Source: Struthidea cinerea
Lineage: Eukaryota; Chordata; Aves; Passeriformes; Corcoracidae
Length of the DNA stretch: 64,000 bases
Assembly (NCBI GenBank): GCA_013397865.1
Contig: VZTI01003886.1
Location: 431,229-495,228, forward strand
Reading direction: 5' to 3'
Part shown: piece after piece, positions 25,041 to 38,709 of the stretch
How the letters are laid out: each line of letters starts with the position of its first letter
How positions within the stretch are numbered: the stretch's first letter is position 1
Translations under genes and position numbers: made by a program
The notes under the pieces: generated by a model
The model's database searches: none
Told to the model about the DNA's origin: nothing
What the model saw: only the letters and a program-made list of their open reading frames with translations

Positions 25041-28000
25041 TGATCATAATGAGCTGGTTCTAGCATTACTGGGTTAAAACCCCTGATTTATACATCACAG
25101 CAGTCCTCCATTCTCATACGGCCTTTTCCTAGGCTGTTTAAATCCCTCTTCCGTCAATACTAGGAAGACATTGGTAACTGTGAAGTCCAGTTATTAAATT
25201 CTGAGGCACAGTGTGATATCTCATTAGTCAGTGATGGGACCGTTTTAAACTCAGCAAGCATCTTAGATGCCTGTTAAACCTTGAAACTACCACTTTTCAT
25301 CATCTTCTCCAAAAATAGACTTCAAGGAACCATAAGGTTGCTGACGTTTACACACTGTAATTATTTACAATGCATTTTATTAAATATTTGCCTCATTTGC
25401 CTCTTTAAAGGAAATTATTTCAGAAGATTCGTGTCTAAAATGGGATCCATGTACTTTAAATATCTGTTCATTTTAATCTATCAAATAACATTTGAACAAA
25501 AAATTCATTGAGAATCATCCCAATTCTCTACAAAACAACAATTCAGACAGGATGACAGAAATAAGAAATAGCCAAAAGATAATCAGTAGAAAAGAAAAGC
25601 TTGGATTATATTTTCAGTCACCTCAGATGGTTTTATGGAAACTATGAATGAGTAAACTACAGGGGGCAGCAAATATTAACCAGATATCATACGAAAGCCA
25701 GTGCACAGAAGTAAAACTTCCTCTTAGTGCACTTTGGTGCGTTGTCTCTTGTAGATTTTGGAAATTATTTTTCAATACTTGTTACTAAATAACTGATTAT
25801 ATTTAGAAACTAGTCAAATTACTTTAATATGGTTTCAGCACATCTTTAGGCAATGAAACAGCACTGGTCAGTACATTGTTTACAAAGCACTTTTTTGTCT
25901 GAAACATCCGGGCACTTGAACTTAATTGTTTCCATTATTCGGTTAAGAACTGTTATAATTTTTTTTTCCTCTTTTTTAATACTTTTGCATCCATAAAATT
26001 TTAAATAACCTGCTATGTTTTGCCAGAGTGCACATTTATATAGTGAAACAGGGAGTCAAGTCCAGCCTGTCTCTTACCTTCGCAATATACTTTGTCTTCT
26101 TTAAATGTTCTTTTGTTTACCTGACATGGATTTTAAACTTAGTATGAGTTTCCTGGTTCAACAAATATAAGACTGAAGATCAGACTATGGTGACTGTATT
26201 GCAAGAGAATTTCAACTCAATAAATCTAGGAAGAGACAGCTAAGTTATTTCAATACATTTTGGCTATTTGTGCATTTGATGCTTATAAATATGAAAACAC
26301 AAGACAAATTGCTGTGTGGGGGGTTTTTGTTGGTTTGTTTGGTTTGGGTTTTGTGACAATTCTTGTATTCAGAAAATCCCTTCTCAAAAGAAAAGAATAG
26401 CAAAATGTAGTGGTTAAGTTTGTTAAAATCGTAATAGTGTGCTTCTGGACATCTGCTTCACAGTTACAGGTATGCTTTCATTTTTATCTTTTTTCATAGA
26501 ACATATTTCTCAAATGCTGGGTATCCTACACATTTATGTTGTATATGCCATAGTATCAGGAATTCTATTACTATTCTTATAGTCCTATTATCCTATTTTG
26601 GATAGTTTTTAAGAAGTTTTGACTTATTTTTAATTTAATCTAATCTTTTAAATTTGTACATACACCCATCAAACTATACTTTTGTGTCTTCTGTTCGCCT
26701 CATGGAATTATTTTTACAAGTATCTAAAGAAAGCAATGCTAATCACTGCTTATAGACATGCTACAATACAGAGAGACCTAAAAATATTCCAAGACATAAA
26801 TCTTATCTTGCATTTCTCATAAACACAAGCAGTCACATCACAAACACTTTTGCAGATTGAAAATATTGCAAACTACATCTGCATGTAACTCATCAATTAA
26901 CTACATAGTCATCAACTTAAATGCAAATCAATACACATATTTCCAGAGTTATTCAGAGATTTAAAAGAAAAATTAATCATCATGTAAGGATAATGATTTA
27001 TGTGGAATTCTGATGAGACCGTATATCACATACACATATCCACATACATATGTTAGATGCAAATGTATATAAATAAAAAAAAAATACACACATTCATACG
27101 CACAAAATTATGGAACTGATTAGAATGTTCCTAACATTTAACCTTTTCTTGAGCACTACTGGAATTGCCTCTCTGGCACATAGAAGTCTAGCAGTAAGGA
27201 AGTGGTAGAAAAGCAGAGTGTCAGGGATTGTCTGTGTTTGGACAAAGACACTACCAAATGACAACCTGGAAGAATAAGAAAATATTCTCTTTGTTGGCCT
27301 GAGCTCATCAAGGCTTCATGTCAAGGAAGAAATTTCCTCCTACTAGGAAGAAAAACTGTTCCACTTGGAAAAATAAACAGAGCCAAGTGATGCTTGAACA
27401 GATCTCACAAACAGGAAGATGCTTTGATTGAGGAAATCCACTTTTCTGTATTTTTAGAAACTCACAGTTCTCTACCTCACTGTTTTTATTCTGTTTTCAA
27501 GCTTAAATTTGCCCTGGGCATGTGTCATGAGTTTACCAAATGCAGACGACAAATCAGGCATGACCTTTCAGTTTGGAAATTAACTTTATTGGTATTTGCA
27601 CAGGTGGAAGTAGCACTATATCAGCAACATAAAGTCCCCACAAATTATGAGCATAATTTCATTTAATGATATGCCAAGGTTTTTTCCTCAAAAAAAAATC
27701 ACAAGAAGTTAGAAATCACAGGACACTTTTTAAAGTGTATCTTGTTAATACAGTTTTCTTTCTCTTGTAATGATTTGATGGGGAAGAGGGCTTTTTTGGT
27801 TGGTTGGTTGGTTTAGTTTTGGGTTTTCAATTTTTTTTTGTCTGGGTTAGTGTTTTCTCAAGTAGTGTATTGAAGAAGAAACTTTCTGGGTCACCTCCTC
27901 ACCATTCTGTAAGGCAATAAGTCACACAATTCACAAGAAGAAACATATATGGCAGTGTTCCCAAATATTTTTTTAATATATCTCTATTTATTTAAGATTA

Positions 28001-28880
28001 TTTTAACACTGCAAATATAAAAGTTCTCTGAAAAAAAATTAATCTACTTCAGATTTTAGAAGTTTGAAGAGGTGTTTAAGAACAAGAAGATACATTCTAC
28101 TTTTTAGAATGTTTTCTTAATGCTCCTAAGACTCTAATTTTTTTTCCTTTTCTTAAACATGAACTTTTCAATATAATAACATGGTATACCTATAGGAAAG
28201 ACTTATTTCAGTAGATATATCAGTATATACAGCTAGCAGAAGTTAATGTAATAAAGAAATCCCCAAAAGACTAATTCTTCTTATCAAAACAGAAAGTGTT
28301 TCAACTTTCATTTCAATTTAAAAATGACAGGCCTTAGTAACTGGATTTTTTTTTCCTTGAAAATAAGAAAACTTCAACTAGCTTGAAATAAACAGCTAAC
28401 ATTTAATTATAAATAAAAATAGTTGGGTTTTTTTTTTATGATGTGGCTAGGTTTGGAGCAGATTAAACCCAGCTATACATCATTGAAAGCTACAAGGAAA
28501 AATCAGAGTCACGGCTTTCACTGATAACTAAAATTGTGAGATATTGTGACCCCCTCCGGATATGGAAGACTTGAGAAAAGTGTCAGGAACTATTCATTGG
28601 CTTTACTGTACAAAAATCACAGAAAACCACTGAACCCAAAGTCACTCCAATTCATAGAGAACAGGTGGTGAACCACTCTGGTTTTAAGACCTTAAATTCT
28701 TAGTGCTCCTTTTCACTGTGGCTGGATTTATGGAGAAACATAAACTCTGAGAGAGTGCAGGCTTGCTAAGACTTTCAAGAGTAAAAGATCAACTTACATC
28801 TAAGAAACATACTGTAGAAGAACTTTATTTTATGACAACTGATAATTTCAATTTGGAACACTTAAAACTGTCAAATTAAA

Positions 28881-28950
28881 ATACAAAAACAACAACAAAA
28901 CCCAAAACAAACAAGCAAACAAATAAACCAAAACCAAACCCAAACAAAAT
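28881..28950 (+). repeat. A/C-rich low-complexity tract
   Basis: CAAA, AAAC and CCAAA words without a fixed period, no T after the first ten bases apart from isolated ones. Simple low complexity. Confidence 0.75.
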
Positions 28951-30057
28951 CTAGTGCAATAAACAGATCACTTATTTAATAATAAAGCAGATAATGTAGC
29001 TCAAAATATGTGTGACAGAAAGTCATGCCTAAAAAGTAAACAAAAAGTTGATATACTGATTTTGATTCAAGCTTGTCTTTATCAGTACAAATTTCCAAAT
29101 CTTGTGTAAGAGAAAAACTGAAAAAAAAAAACCCCGCACCTTTTCTTGTGTATCTTAAGCAACCTCACCTTTGGCAAATGGGTGGGTTCAGACAAACTGA
29201 TTTTTCTAACATGAATAAACTGCCCTTTAATTCCCACTTATGATTTGCATTTTGCTTTTCGCATGTTCTTTATATACATTTGCATCGCACCTTCATTAAT
29301 TCTGTTCTCTAACAGCTGTAAAAATTTCTTATTTTTAATATTGATATGTTCAAAGATTTCATTGCTGTCTAATCTTGGATGTTCTGTTTTCTTGATGTTT
29401 TCTTCAAATGTCAACAATTCTCTTACTCTGTGTTAGCGGATCTGGTTACACCTGTTTGAAACAAGCTGTTTTCAAGGTGCAGAACCTTGTTGCTTTCAAG
29501 TGTTCTGATTGTGCAGTTGTGAATTCATTGCTGTTGGTAGAATGAAGCTGATATATGCAAGAATCACACCTGATACTGCTTTGTCGCGATGTCTTCTAAC
29601 TGTCAAAATTATAGAAGAACTGGGATTCATCTCTCTATTGGAACACTACTTATCTGTAACAAGACTAACACCACAAAATTTGCAAGTTATCTCCTGTCCA
29701 TAATCACAGGAACGCAAACACTCTCTGAATTGCTTTAGAGAATAATTTTTCTCTTTTCTTCTTTCTTGAGCTGCCCAAGACAGGCTCTGTCCTTGGATTT
29801 TCATATCAACTGGTCTCTTTTTTACTAATTGCATTCAGCCAATCTGCTGGTGTCACAGAAATCTGGATGTCCTTAAACTAACTGTTCTGATCTTTGCTCA
29901 TTACTATTTATTCCTGCTTGAAAGATAATTCTTGATACTGATGACCCAGCTAGCAGTTGCTGCTGTTTTCCAGAAAAATGTTATTATATTAACTGTATAT
30001 GAATATGAAGGAATTTCCCTAAATACCAACAAGGTTGACAGTGGCCCAGTGGTATTT

Positions 30058-30074
30058 AAAAAAAAAAAAAAAAA
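30058..30074 (+). repeat. Poly-A run of 17
   Basis: Seventeen A in a row. It could mark the 3' end of a decayed retroposed sequence, but nothing recognisable lies upstream of it. Confidence 0.85.
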
Positions 30075-31470
30075 GGAAACATAAATGAATTGGTTAATCC
30101 AAACAAACTAGCATCTTCCACTCCCATAATTACATTTGTGACTGGAAACCATAGTGCTCAAAGTACTTCCTCAGGATGACTGCAGTCTCTGATTAGGTCC
30201 ATTACACAGACTTCATTCCTTGAACAGAGTAAATGACAACATGAGAAAGTTGTCATCCTTCAAAATGATCAACAATAGATGTACATGCATATTTATACCT
30301 GTATTTCTCAGAGACTTGCTGGCAGCAGAAGAATAGAAATACTAAATAATTCTGCCTTCTCTTCAGGACTGTGTATGCTTATGATTTGAGATCTTTTTTC
30401 TCTTTTCTCAGACAACCACTGACTCAGCAATTTTTCTTTTACTCCAGTCTTTCCTTCATCCCGGTGTTTTCTTTGATTACATAGACAGAGTCCAGATATT
30501 TCCAGCTTTCTGCCCCAAATTCATCTCCATGCACACATTCACTTGATTTTTTTCTGTCATAAAATCGTGGTTTGACAATTACAAGCAACCAAATTGTTTC
30601 TCTTGCCTATAATGAAGGACAAAAGCTAGTTACCTATTGAGCCATATAATTTTGAGATGACTGTGTCTTAACTACACCTTTGGAAATAACAGAATTGCAC
30701 AAAATAAAATTTCTTGTTCAAGAAGAGCTGAACAAAAAATTAGTGCTGTGTCACTTGCACTAATTCCTACAGTGAACAAAAAATTAATGGCAGAGTTTAT
30801 ATATTGTCAGAGCAACTTTTATTATCAGTTGTTCTTGTGGCCTTCATATCTTTTTTTCTACCAGAAGGCATCAATGCTGTCTGCAAGCACAAGGCATCAC
30901 TCAAGAAAAGTCGTCCAGACACTACAGTAATCATAGCACACCACACTTTCATGCTTCTATGCAAGTTTTGCAGGACCTGACAAAGAAAAAAACACTTCTC
31001 TGATTTACCTAGAGCAGACTTTAAATATGCTTATGTATTTGTTGAATAATTGTGATAAATGGCAAATGAGCTGTACAACTAGAAAGGCCATTTGAGTCAG
31101 AGAGAATTTAGAAACTGTGCAGTATTGATAAAGCTAAGAGTCTAGTAGTTCTTCATTAAGCAGTTCTTTAGGATACAGAATACATCATTCCATGTTTTGC
31201 TGTGTTTTAAGGGAGGGCAGACATTGCAGGAGTGGTGTTCTGTTGCTAGAAGGCCATTATTAGCAGCATAAGGTTTCTTTACAGAATAAATCCTTATGTA
31301 ACTGTAAGTAGGTAGTGTAAGCAAATTCCCCCCACCCCCACCCCAACACATTAAATATTCTCCTCTCCTGTACTTACTTGCAAACTGATTGCTCGTAGAT
31401 GCCCCGAGGTATCTAATAGGTGATCAAATAGGAACTTTGACTCTGTTGGACTTTCTTCAAGGAACTTTTT

Positions 31471-31620
31471 ATCACAGAATTGTAGAATGGTTGAGGATGG
31501 GAGGTATATCTAGAGGTGACTTTGAACATCCTTTCCCACCAAAGCAGGGCCATCTAGTGCTGAAGTGAGTCATTCAAGTTATAACCTCTCCTAGAAAACC
31601 TCTCTCAAGGGAGAACTTGC
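31471..31620 (-). mobile_element. CR1 LINE 3' end fragment, minus strand
   Basis: The plus strand reads 'atcacagaattgtagaatgg ttgagg', which is the complement of the avian CR1 3' end (tail first). The expected order follows, including 'aaagcagggccatctag' near 31,542 and a weak match to 'acctctcctag' near 31,585. The first 100 bases are convincing; the rest to about 31,620 is diverged. It is short, has no coding part, and its orientation is opposite to the other CR1 copies within the next 5 kb. Confidence 0.78.
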
Positions 31621-32785
31621 ACTAAAATTGATGGGTGCCCTAAGTTTCTAAAAAGAACTGAAAGACAAGTTCCTGACTTTTCCTGATGTAGTTCAGCTAG
31701 ATTCATCAATAAACTCTATTATTGTTTCTTTCTGTGCTTATAATTTACTTACAGTAGATACATGCTAAATAACAGGAAAAGGCCAGATGCCATGAAATGC
31801 AATTGTTTAGACTGTCAGTATTAGCACTACTTTGGACATTTACATGCAACTTTAACATCAATTTTTGCACCATTAAGAATTTGCTCAATATTAATCACAG
31901 CTTTAAAAGAATTAATTGGAATTTGATTGTACTTTGTACCATACCATTACATCATAAGAGAGAAAATCCAGCTAATGGATGTCTACTGATCACCTTGGCA
32001 GGCAGGAAAAATGAAACTGACTGGAGAGAATTCCTGATACGTGTTTCATTTCTGAAGCATTTTGCACTAGTAACTCTGAATAATCATAAATATTACTATT
32101 AGCTCTCAGCCAGATAGCCTAAAAGGTAGACTTAAATCACAGATTACTCTGGAATATTAATTTCTTACCACTCAAAAAATTGTAGAGCTGTGAGGGCTGG
32201 AGACTTTCCTTTAATTAAGGGTGCCTCCTACATCCTTCCTCCACCCACAACACCTCATCTCTAATATAGTTTGGGACACAAAAGCAAAAATAACTTCTGT
32301 TCTAGATTCTGAAAACACAGGAGATTTTAGGCTGTGGTCTTCAAAGAGGTTTGTTTGAACACATAGCTATAATCTTCCCTCTAATTAAAATCTTCAATTT
32401 TTGTTCATAGTTAACCATTGTGCCTGCTTGAGAGATAGTTACAGTATCTAAGAAAGTTAAGGTAAATCAGTGCAGTTTAGCTCATTCCAGGTCAAGTGCT
32501 TCTAAAAAATCTGGTCAGTCTAGACAGAGGTCTGTGCTTAATTCCAAAATTTATTGGGTAAGAACATCTAAAAAGCTTTGAGATCAGACTGATAATATTT
32601 AGTGCTGAAAATAATTTTAATTGCTTCCTTTTATGGCATCATATGCTACTTTGTTTTGTAATCATAAATCATATTTTTGTAATCATTGCAGGTTTCAATG
32701 AAAGGCCAATGTTGGTTGTTGATTTTATAATGGAAATGCTTATGAACTTGGTTTTGTATAAATGAGGAGACATAGGAATTCATCA

Positions 32786-32876
32786 TATGGTTTAGCGTGC
32801 ATAGTGGCATTCAGTCAAAGTATGGACTCAATGATCTTAATGGTCTTTTCCAAACTTAATGATTCTACGATTCAAT
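32786..32876 (+). mobile_element. CR1 LINE terminal 3' fragment
   Basis: Only the last 90 or so bases of a CR1 remain. The order is a 'ggtttagcgtgcatagtgg' segment, 'atggactcaatgatctta', 'ggtcttttccaaactta' and then the tail 'atgattctacgattcaatg'. This follows the canonical CR1 end closely. It is a strongly 5'-truncated insertion of the type also seen at 36,019-36,331. Confidence 0.85.
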
Positions 32877-35004
32877 GCATTTCATTATTGTTAAGTCATA
32901 AATAAGCAATTTAACTATTAAGTTTATTAATTGGATTATTATATCATAAAGTGTAAAAATGTATACACTAAGATACAGTATTACCACATTTTATGTGTGT
33001 AATACGATCCAACAAAATACATAGGATAATTCACAGTGGTCACAAAGCAATTCTCATACAGAATTTTCATACACAAAGCAATTTCAAACAGAGCTAAGAG
33101 CTTTGCTTTTCCAAATTTTTTAGTGAAGTATGAAAACAAAGACTCCTGGACTACCTTGTGGGTTGGAGATTAGGAGCTTCTAAAGATAGTCTAATGAGCT
33201 ATCTATAGCACAAATGAATTTACTTATGTTCATCATGCTTGGATCTCTGAAACAGAGACAAAATTTGCATTATTCATTTTTCTCTCGACTATGGTAATTA
33301 CAAATAATGCATTTTCAGAAACAGTTTTTAACTGGACTGTGTTAAGATGGTAGTTACACCCATTTTGTTTTAATATTAACCTCTGGGAAAGAACAGCTAT
33401 TTATCCTTGGCCATTGCTGTAATTTTTTTTTCCAATCAATAAGCAGCACAAAAAGTACCAAGTTATTTCTGCAAGTGAGTTTCCTCCATTTAAATAGATA
33501 CCATATATTAGCTTAGAATGATAAACTAGTGAATGCTTCATGCCTATGTGCTCTGTCAATAGCAAATAATGAAAGCTTGAACCAGGACAACTGACAAAGC
33601 TCCAAAGTCTTGAGAAGACACTGCAGTTCTATTACTATCCTTGAACATTCACTGCAAAGGGAGATTAAAAAAAATAGGATTTGCAAATGCAAAACCATGT
33701 CCCTATTTAAAGGTTTTCCTCTTCAAAAATTTAACCTTTTTTTTTGCCTTTAAATGCGCTGGGAATTTTTTCAATGTAGTCCCAGTTATGTTGACTAGCC
33801 AGACCCCGTGAATTTCTCAGAGCACTCAGATTTCCACTGTGGTTTTGTGGGGAGAGTTGAATCACACTGCTGTATCATAACTAGAAGAAAGCAATTTATA
33901 TAGAGGAAAGGGGAGTGGATACTATGTAAGTAATGAGAAGATGGAAATTGCGAAGGTTTTAGCAGTTAGCTCTGGGAATATCATCTCCTAGTGTTTCTTT
34001 AGATGTTTTTCACTTGGTGACAGTATTTTGGATATCTTTGGAATAAATTCAATTCTTACACTCATAAAAATATACTTTTCATAGGCCTTTTTAAAAGTTT
34101 CAGCAGACTAATTCAGACTTTAGAGGGAAATATAACTACACTTCTTATGTCTCTGTTTCTGCAAATGCTTATCCAAGTACATTACTATAAACAGAAGACT
34201 CACCTCATTTAGTATAGTATGAATGTAAGAGTATGTTCAGACATATGCATAGACACTGGCATCAATCTTTGTCTATATAACCTAATTGGTGCATATTGTA
34301 TGGATTAACAGTATCATATATGATACCAGAAATGCAGGGAGAGGTTCAAAAGTGCATGATCAGCTAGATATTTAAACTAGTTATTTCCACTGTCTATGCA
34401 CAAGTGAGTAAAAAAATTTCCATTTTGAATTCTCTGAACTCTTTTCACTTCTGCTTTCTTCAGTTTTGAATACTAGAATGAAATGGTATACTAAGTACAC
34501 AGGTTGCAATGTACAGCCTTTCAAAACTTAACTGGAGAAGCACATTCTGATACCCACAAAACACAAGGTACTTTCTTCTTGTGCCTCATTTACTAAAGGA
34601 CTAGAAACAATGTTTTATTGCCCCTCATACATAGAACTACAATTAGCATCACTGCTGACAGTGCTGGGTAACTTCCCATGTCTGTAGGGATGGACAAGCT
34701 CAAAATAACACAGTGTGAAAGAAAGTAAATGCCAGCTCTGGGAAGCCCTTTCTCCACACTGGTGGAAGCTTTCCATCTTTCAGATGCTTTGAAAGTAAAT
34801 TTCTTTAGATGCTGCTTCTTCCGACTGGGAGAATATTTAAATAATGAAAAGCACAGATCATTAACATAGACCAATCTGAATCATTAGTTAAAGTAAGCAC
34901 AGACAAAAGTTTAAGACAAATCCAATGCAGGATTGAAGCAGAAATGTAGGCCATTCTCACATGATAGACAACTTTGTTTTGCGAAACATGTCTCATAAAT
35001 ATTT
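32877..35004. other. Intergenic AT-rich DNA, no gene seen
   Basis: No exon, RNA gene or transposon recognised. It contains a 16-base perfect palindrome at 34,311. Confidence 0.65.
34311..34326. repeat. 16-base perfect palindrome
   Basis: GTATCATATATGATAC is its own reverse complement. It has no known role here and could be chance in AT-rich DNA. Confidence 0.85.
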
Positions 35005-35794
35005 AGCAGGGTCATACACAAATTTAACAAGGGTAAGTGATGGATTCTGCACCTTGGATGGGGCAACCTTGGTTGGGTGAATAGACTGGGAAATGAGACG
35101 CTGGAGAGCAGCACTGCGAAAAAAGACCTGGGGATCCTGGTCTGTGGCAAGTTGAATCTGAATCAGCAGTGCCCTGGCAGCCAGGAGGGCGAGCCATATC
35201 CTGGGGTGCATCAGGCACAGCATCACCAGCCAGGCAAGGGAGGGGATTGTGCCGCTCTGCTCTGCACTGGGGCGGCCTCACCTTGAGTGCCAGGGGCAGT
35301 TCTGGGTGCCACAATATAAAAAGACTATGAGAGAGCGTCCAAAGGAGGGCCACCAGGATGGTGAAGGGTCTGGAGGGGAAGCCGTATGAGGAGTGGCTGA
35401 GGTCACTTGAGGTCTGTTCAGCCTGCAGGAGATTGAGGGGAGACCTCATTGAGGTCTTCGACATCCTTGTGGGGAAATGGGGTGGCAGACACTGATCTCT
35501 GCACTCTTGTGATTAGTGACAGGACTCAAGGAAATGGCCTGAAGATGAGTCACTGGACATTTAGGTCAGATAACAGTAAAGGTTCTTCACCCAGAGGGTG
35601 GCTGGGCACTGGAACAGGCTCACCAGGTAAGGGGTCCCAGCACTAGCTTGACATAGGTCAAGAAGCATTTGGACAATGCTCTTGGGCACATGGTGTGATT
35701 CTTGAGTTGTGCTGTGCAGGGCCAGGAGTTGAACTCAGTGATCCTGATGCGTCCCCTCCAACTCAGTGTATTCTATGATACTATAATTCTATGA
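35005..35794 (+). mobile_element. CR1 LINE 3' fragment with intact repeated tail
   Basis: This is the best preserved CR1 3' region in the window. It opens in the ORF2 C-terminal/3' region ('atttaacaagggtaagtg' near 35,022, then 'gattctgcacctt'). It continues with 'gagacgctggagagcagc', 'gaaaaaagacctgggg' and 'gcagtgccctggcagccaggagggc'-type segments, read here in pieces. It passes 'ccacaatataaaaaga' at 35,310, the 'gaggggagacctcatt' segment near 35,435 and 'ggttcttcacccagagggtgg' near 35,580. It ends in 'ctccaactcagtgtattc' and an imperfect ATTCTATGA repeat (35,769-35,794), the hallmark of a CR1 3' terminus. It is 5'-truncated with no intact ORF, and of the same 3' type as 13,437-14,021. Confidence 0.94.
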
Positions 35795-36018
35795 CTTACT
35801 TGGTGGCTTACCACATCCTATGATTCTAGTAAGCAAAAATAATCTTTGAAACTTCCTTACATGTTCAGAATTCTTCCTTTTGCTTTATTCTTCTTCAAAG
35901 TGAAATGATCAGTTATAAACATATCTCAGTTGTTGCAGTTTGCTATGTCATGGGCTTCACATCACTTAGGCCTACTGGAGTAGGAGGAGGCATGTCTTAT
36001 CACCTTATAACCTTACCA

Positions 36019-36331
36019 ATCTCTACAACTACCTGAAAAGAGGACTTAGCCAGGCAGGGGGTTAGTCAAAAGGACAAGAGGACACAGTCTTAAGCTGTTC
36101 CAGGGGAGGTTTAGGTTGGATATTAGGAAGAAGTTCTTCACAGAAAGGGTGACTGGGCACTGGAATGGGCTGCTCAGGGATGTGGTGGAGTCACTGTCCC
36201 TGGAGGTGTTTAAGGAAAGACTGGATGTGGCACTTGGTGCCATGGTGCAGTTGACAAGGTGGAGTTAGGTCATAGGCTGGACTTGATGATTTCAAAGGTC
36301 TTTTCCAACCTAGTTGATCCTGGGATTCTGT
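36019..36331 (+). mobile_element. CR1 LINE 3' fragment, second 3'-end type
   Basis: It starts at 'atctctacaactacctgaaa' and runs through 'ggggaggtttaggttggata' near 36,105, 'ttcttcacagaaagggtg' and 'gctgctcagggatgtggtggag'-type sequence near 36,168. The end is 'ggacttgatgatttcaaagg' and 'tcttttccaacctagttg', closing without a long repeated tail. It differs in wording from the copy 225 bases to its left and agrees with 19,317-20,150, so at least two CR1 3'-end types sit side by side. Confidence 0.92.
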
Positions 36332-36524
36332 CTCCTTCTGCTGAAGGCATGTCTTGTTTTTTCTGCTTAGTAACAGCAAAATAAAGAGGCCAAAATAATT
36401 GTTAGGCTTTGATGAACAGCATCCTGTTAGCACTGAACAAAGGACAAACTACAGTGGTGTTTATATGCCTTGGTAACTGACACTGGGTTGATGAGCAAGT
36501 AGAAACACCTACAAATACTTTTTC

Positions 36525-36580
36525 TTTTTTTTCTTCATTAATGTTTTTCTTAATTTTTTTTTCTTCATTAATGTTTTTCT
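36525..36580 (+). repeat. Two-copy direct repeat, 30-base period
   Basis: The word TTCTTCATTAATGTTTTTCT occurs at 36,531-36,550 and 36,561-36,580, each preceded by a T-rich run, without mismatch in the 20-base core. It is a small tandem duplication. Confidence 0.9.
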
Positions 36581-38672
36581 AAATACGGTCTTGCTGTTCC
36601 TTCTGTCTGTTGCTTGAGGACTTATCAAGTGAACTAATAATTCTTGCTGAACAAAAATCATTCAAGTTGAAGCTTTATTTCTATTTTAACTAAAACACCA
36701 ATTTTCTTTCGCTGATTTATTCCTAACGAAATCACACACAAAAAATTTTCATAAATCTAGCATTTCCTTGTGTCCAGAAAACAAGAACAAGCTCACTCCC
36801 TCTTTTTTAAAAAAACCCTACTATGTGACACAGAAAATGTCTCGACTGAAAGTACTTCATCACATCCCAAGCTTGTGCTGGTTTTTTGTATAACCCTCTT
36901 TAGAAAAGGGGCTCTGTGTTTGTGTGTATGCATCTGCATAAAGAAAGACAATTCATGTGGAGTGAGATAATGATTTATCTCTTGGTAGCAAACTTTATTG
37001 TTTCAGATCATATTGATAGTACTTGGTATATTGTTGAAAGTGATGAAAACATAATTACAGGAAGACACCTCCATCATCACTATCATCACTGCATTTTGCC
37101 ACCTTGGGAATCAGCGTGGAAAGAAAAAAGATTACAGTATTTTTTCAAGGTACACCTTTTAAATAGTCTCTGCTAAAGTGAGTCCACAAAAACAGCTGCT
37201 GCTTACTGCAGAGTCTGCAGGGGCAAACTGTTATGAAAGCTCTGAGATCTGGCATGTTATTTACAGGGAATTAGATAAATCCTGGGATTTCTACCTCCTT
37301 AGTCATGGGAAAAGATGGGACAATCACATCAGTGTCATTTGAATTAATATCCTTCTGAACCCAAGATCATTGCTGTTCTTGAAAGGACAGCTAATGCCTT
37401 CTACTACTGCTCCTAAAGGCCCCCAACATGATGTATTCGTGACCCATTTGTTAGTCAGAAACAGATTAAGACAGTGACCCTTTTCTTTCCTGTGATGTTC
37501 CATACCCTCAAGATCTTTAAGAAAAGCAGCTTCCAAATTTTAGCTGTAAGTCACCTCCTTCTGAGATCAGTTTTACACCTTGCAGAACCAAAATGAATTG
37601 GATCTAGGCCAGGAGAAGTGGAGCAATGCATAGCCAACCAAGCATTTACGTACTGAATGCTGTATCAAGAAGAAATATTCAGTGGGATACCCTGTGTTCA
37701 GAACTGCTCCCTGCCTCAGTGCCTCCAGCTTCTGAAGAATATTCTCTGGAAGACTGTATGTACTGGATGCAATAAAACAATATATAACTGTTGTACAGTA
37801 TTTTGCTCCAGCCTCCTTCTCAATCTGTTGAGCAAGAATGTGCTGACCTGGGATCTCAAAAAATACAGATTAGGAAATACTATGTACTTCCCTGTTCCCC
37901 ATTACATATATAAGCACAAGTGTACTTCTGGAATGAAAAGTGGAAGGACTTGGGTTTAGAAAAGGCTCATGACAGAGGTATTTAAGGGAGACAGAATAAG
38001 GTAGATCTGAAAAAGAGGAAATGAATGAAAGAGGAAACAAATGAAAAGGTAACCCAGGGTCTTGGAATGCCAGAGAAGCTGGCATTTGAGAAATGATAGA
38101 TTTAAAGAGAAGACAGTACGGTCCTTGACAAAGAGAAGGGAGGCATTAGAATATGAAAGAAGTAGATGATTCTGAAAAGACACTGTGTGTGATTGCTTTT
38201 AAGAGAATGTAAACTTCACTGGGAGCAAAGAAACATGTATGTCGCAAAATCAGATTTCACAGAAACAAAAGCAGAGGAGGGAAGTAAAAGGAAGTCTGAA
38301 GATGTCTTCTTCTATTTCTTTTTTTAAGCATACCTGCAACCCAAATATGCAGAACCTACTTGAGATTAAAAATATGAAACATGTTGCTATTATTCCACAA
38401 ACACTGAAGCTGGATTTTAGTGCCCCTGTTGTGTCCTTTGGGCCTTCTCAGAGAAGGAACCAAATTAGAAAACACCAGCAAAATCTTAGCTTGTGGGTTT
38501 GATTACCACTGGTTCACACTTGTGCTAGCTTGTGTCTTTAAAAAAAAAAAGAAAATGTGGAGGTCATTGAACTATATTTGCATCAAAAAAGGTGTCTGCT
38601 GAAGTTCATAATGGATGGATTGTCATTTTTATAACAAAACTTTGAGAATTTTCTTTTCTGTTGTTGAAAAAA

Positions 38673-38709
38673 AGCCCTGTGACTAATATGTGATTTCCCT
38701 CACAGGGCT
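38673..38709. repeat. Perfect inverted repeat, 10-base arms and 17-base loop
   Basis: AGCCCTGTGA at 38,673-38,682 pairs with TCACAGGGCT at 38,700-38,709. The arms are GC-balanced, so this is less likely to be a composition artefact than the AT-only palindromes. There is no second pairing shell outside the arms. Confidence 0.85.

Larger units (their letters stand above)
20577..31470. other. Intergenic AT-rich DNA, no gene seen
   Basis: No exon, RNA gene or recognisable transposon. Contents I can point to are a 19-base-period duplication at 25,006, an A/C-rich tract at 28,881 and an A17 run at 30,058. A GGTT repeat (about 27,797-27,813) is also present. Confidence 0.65.
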
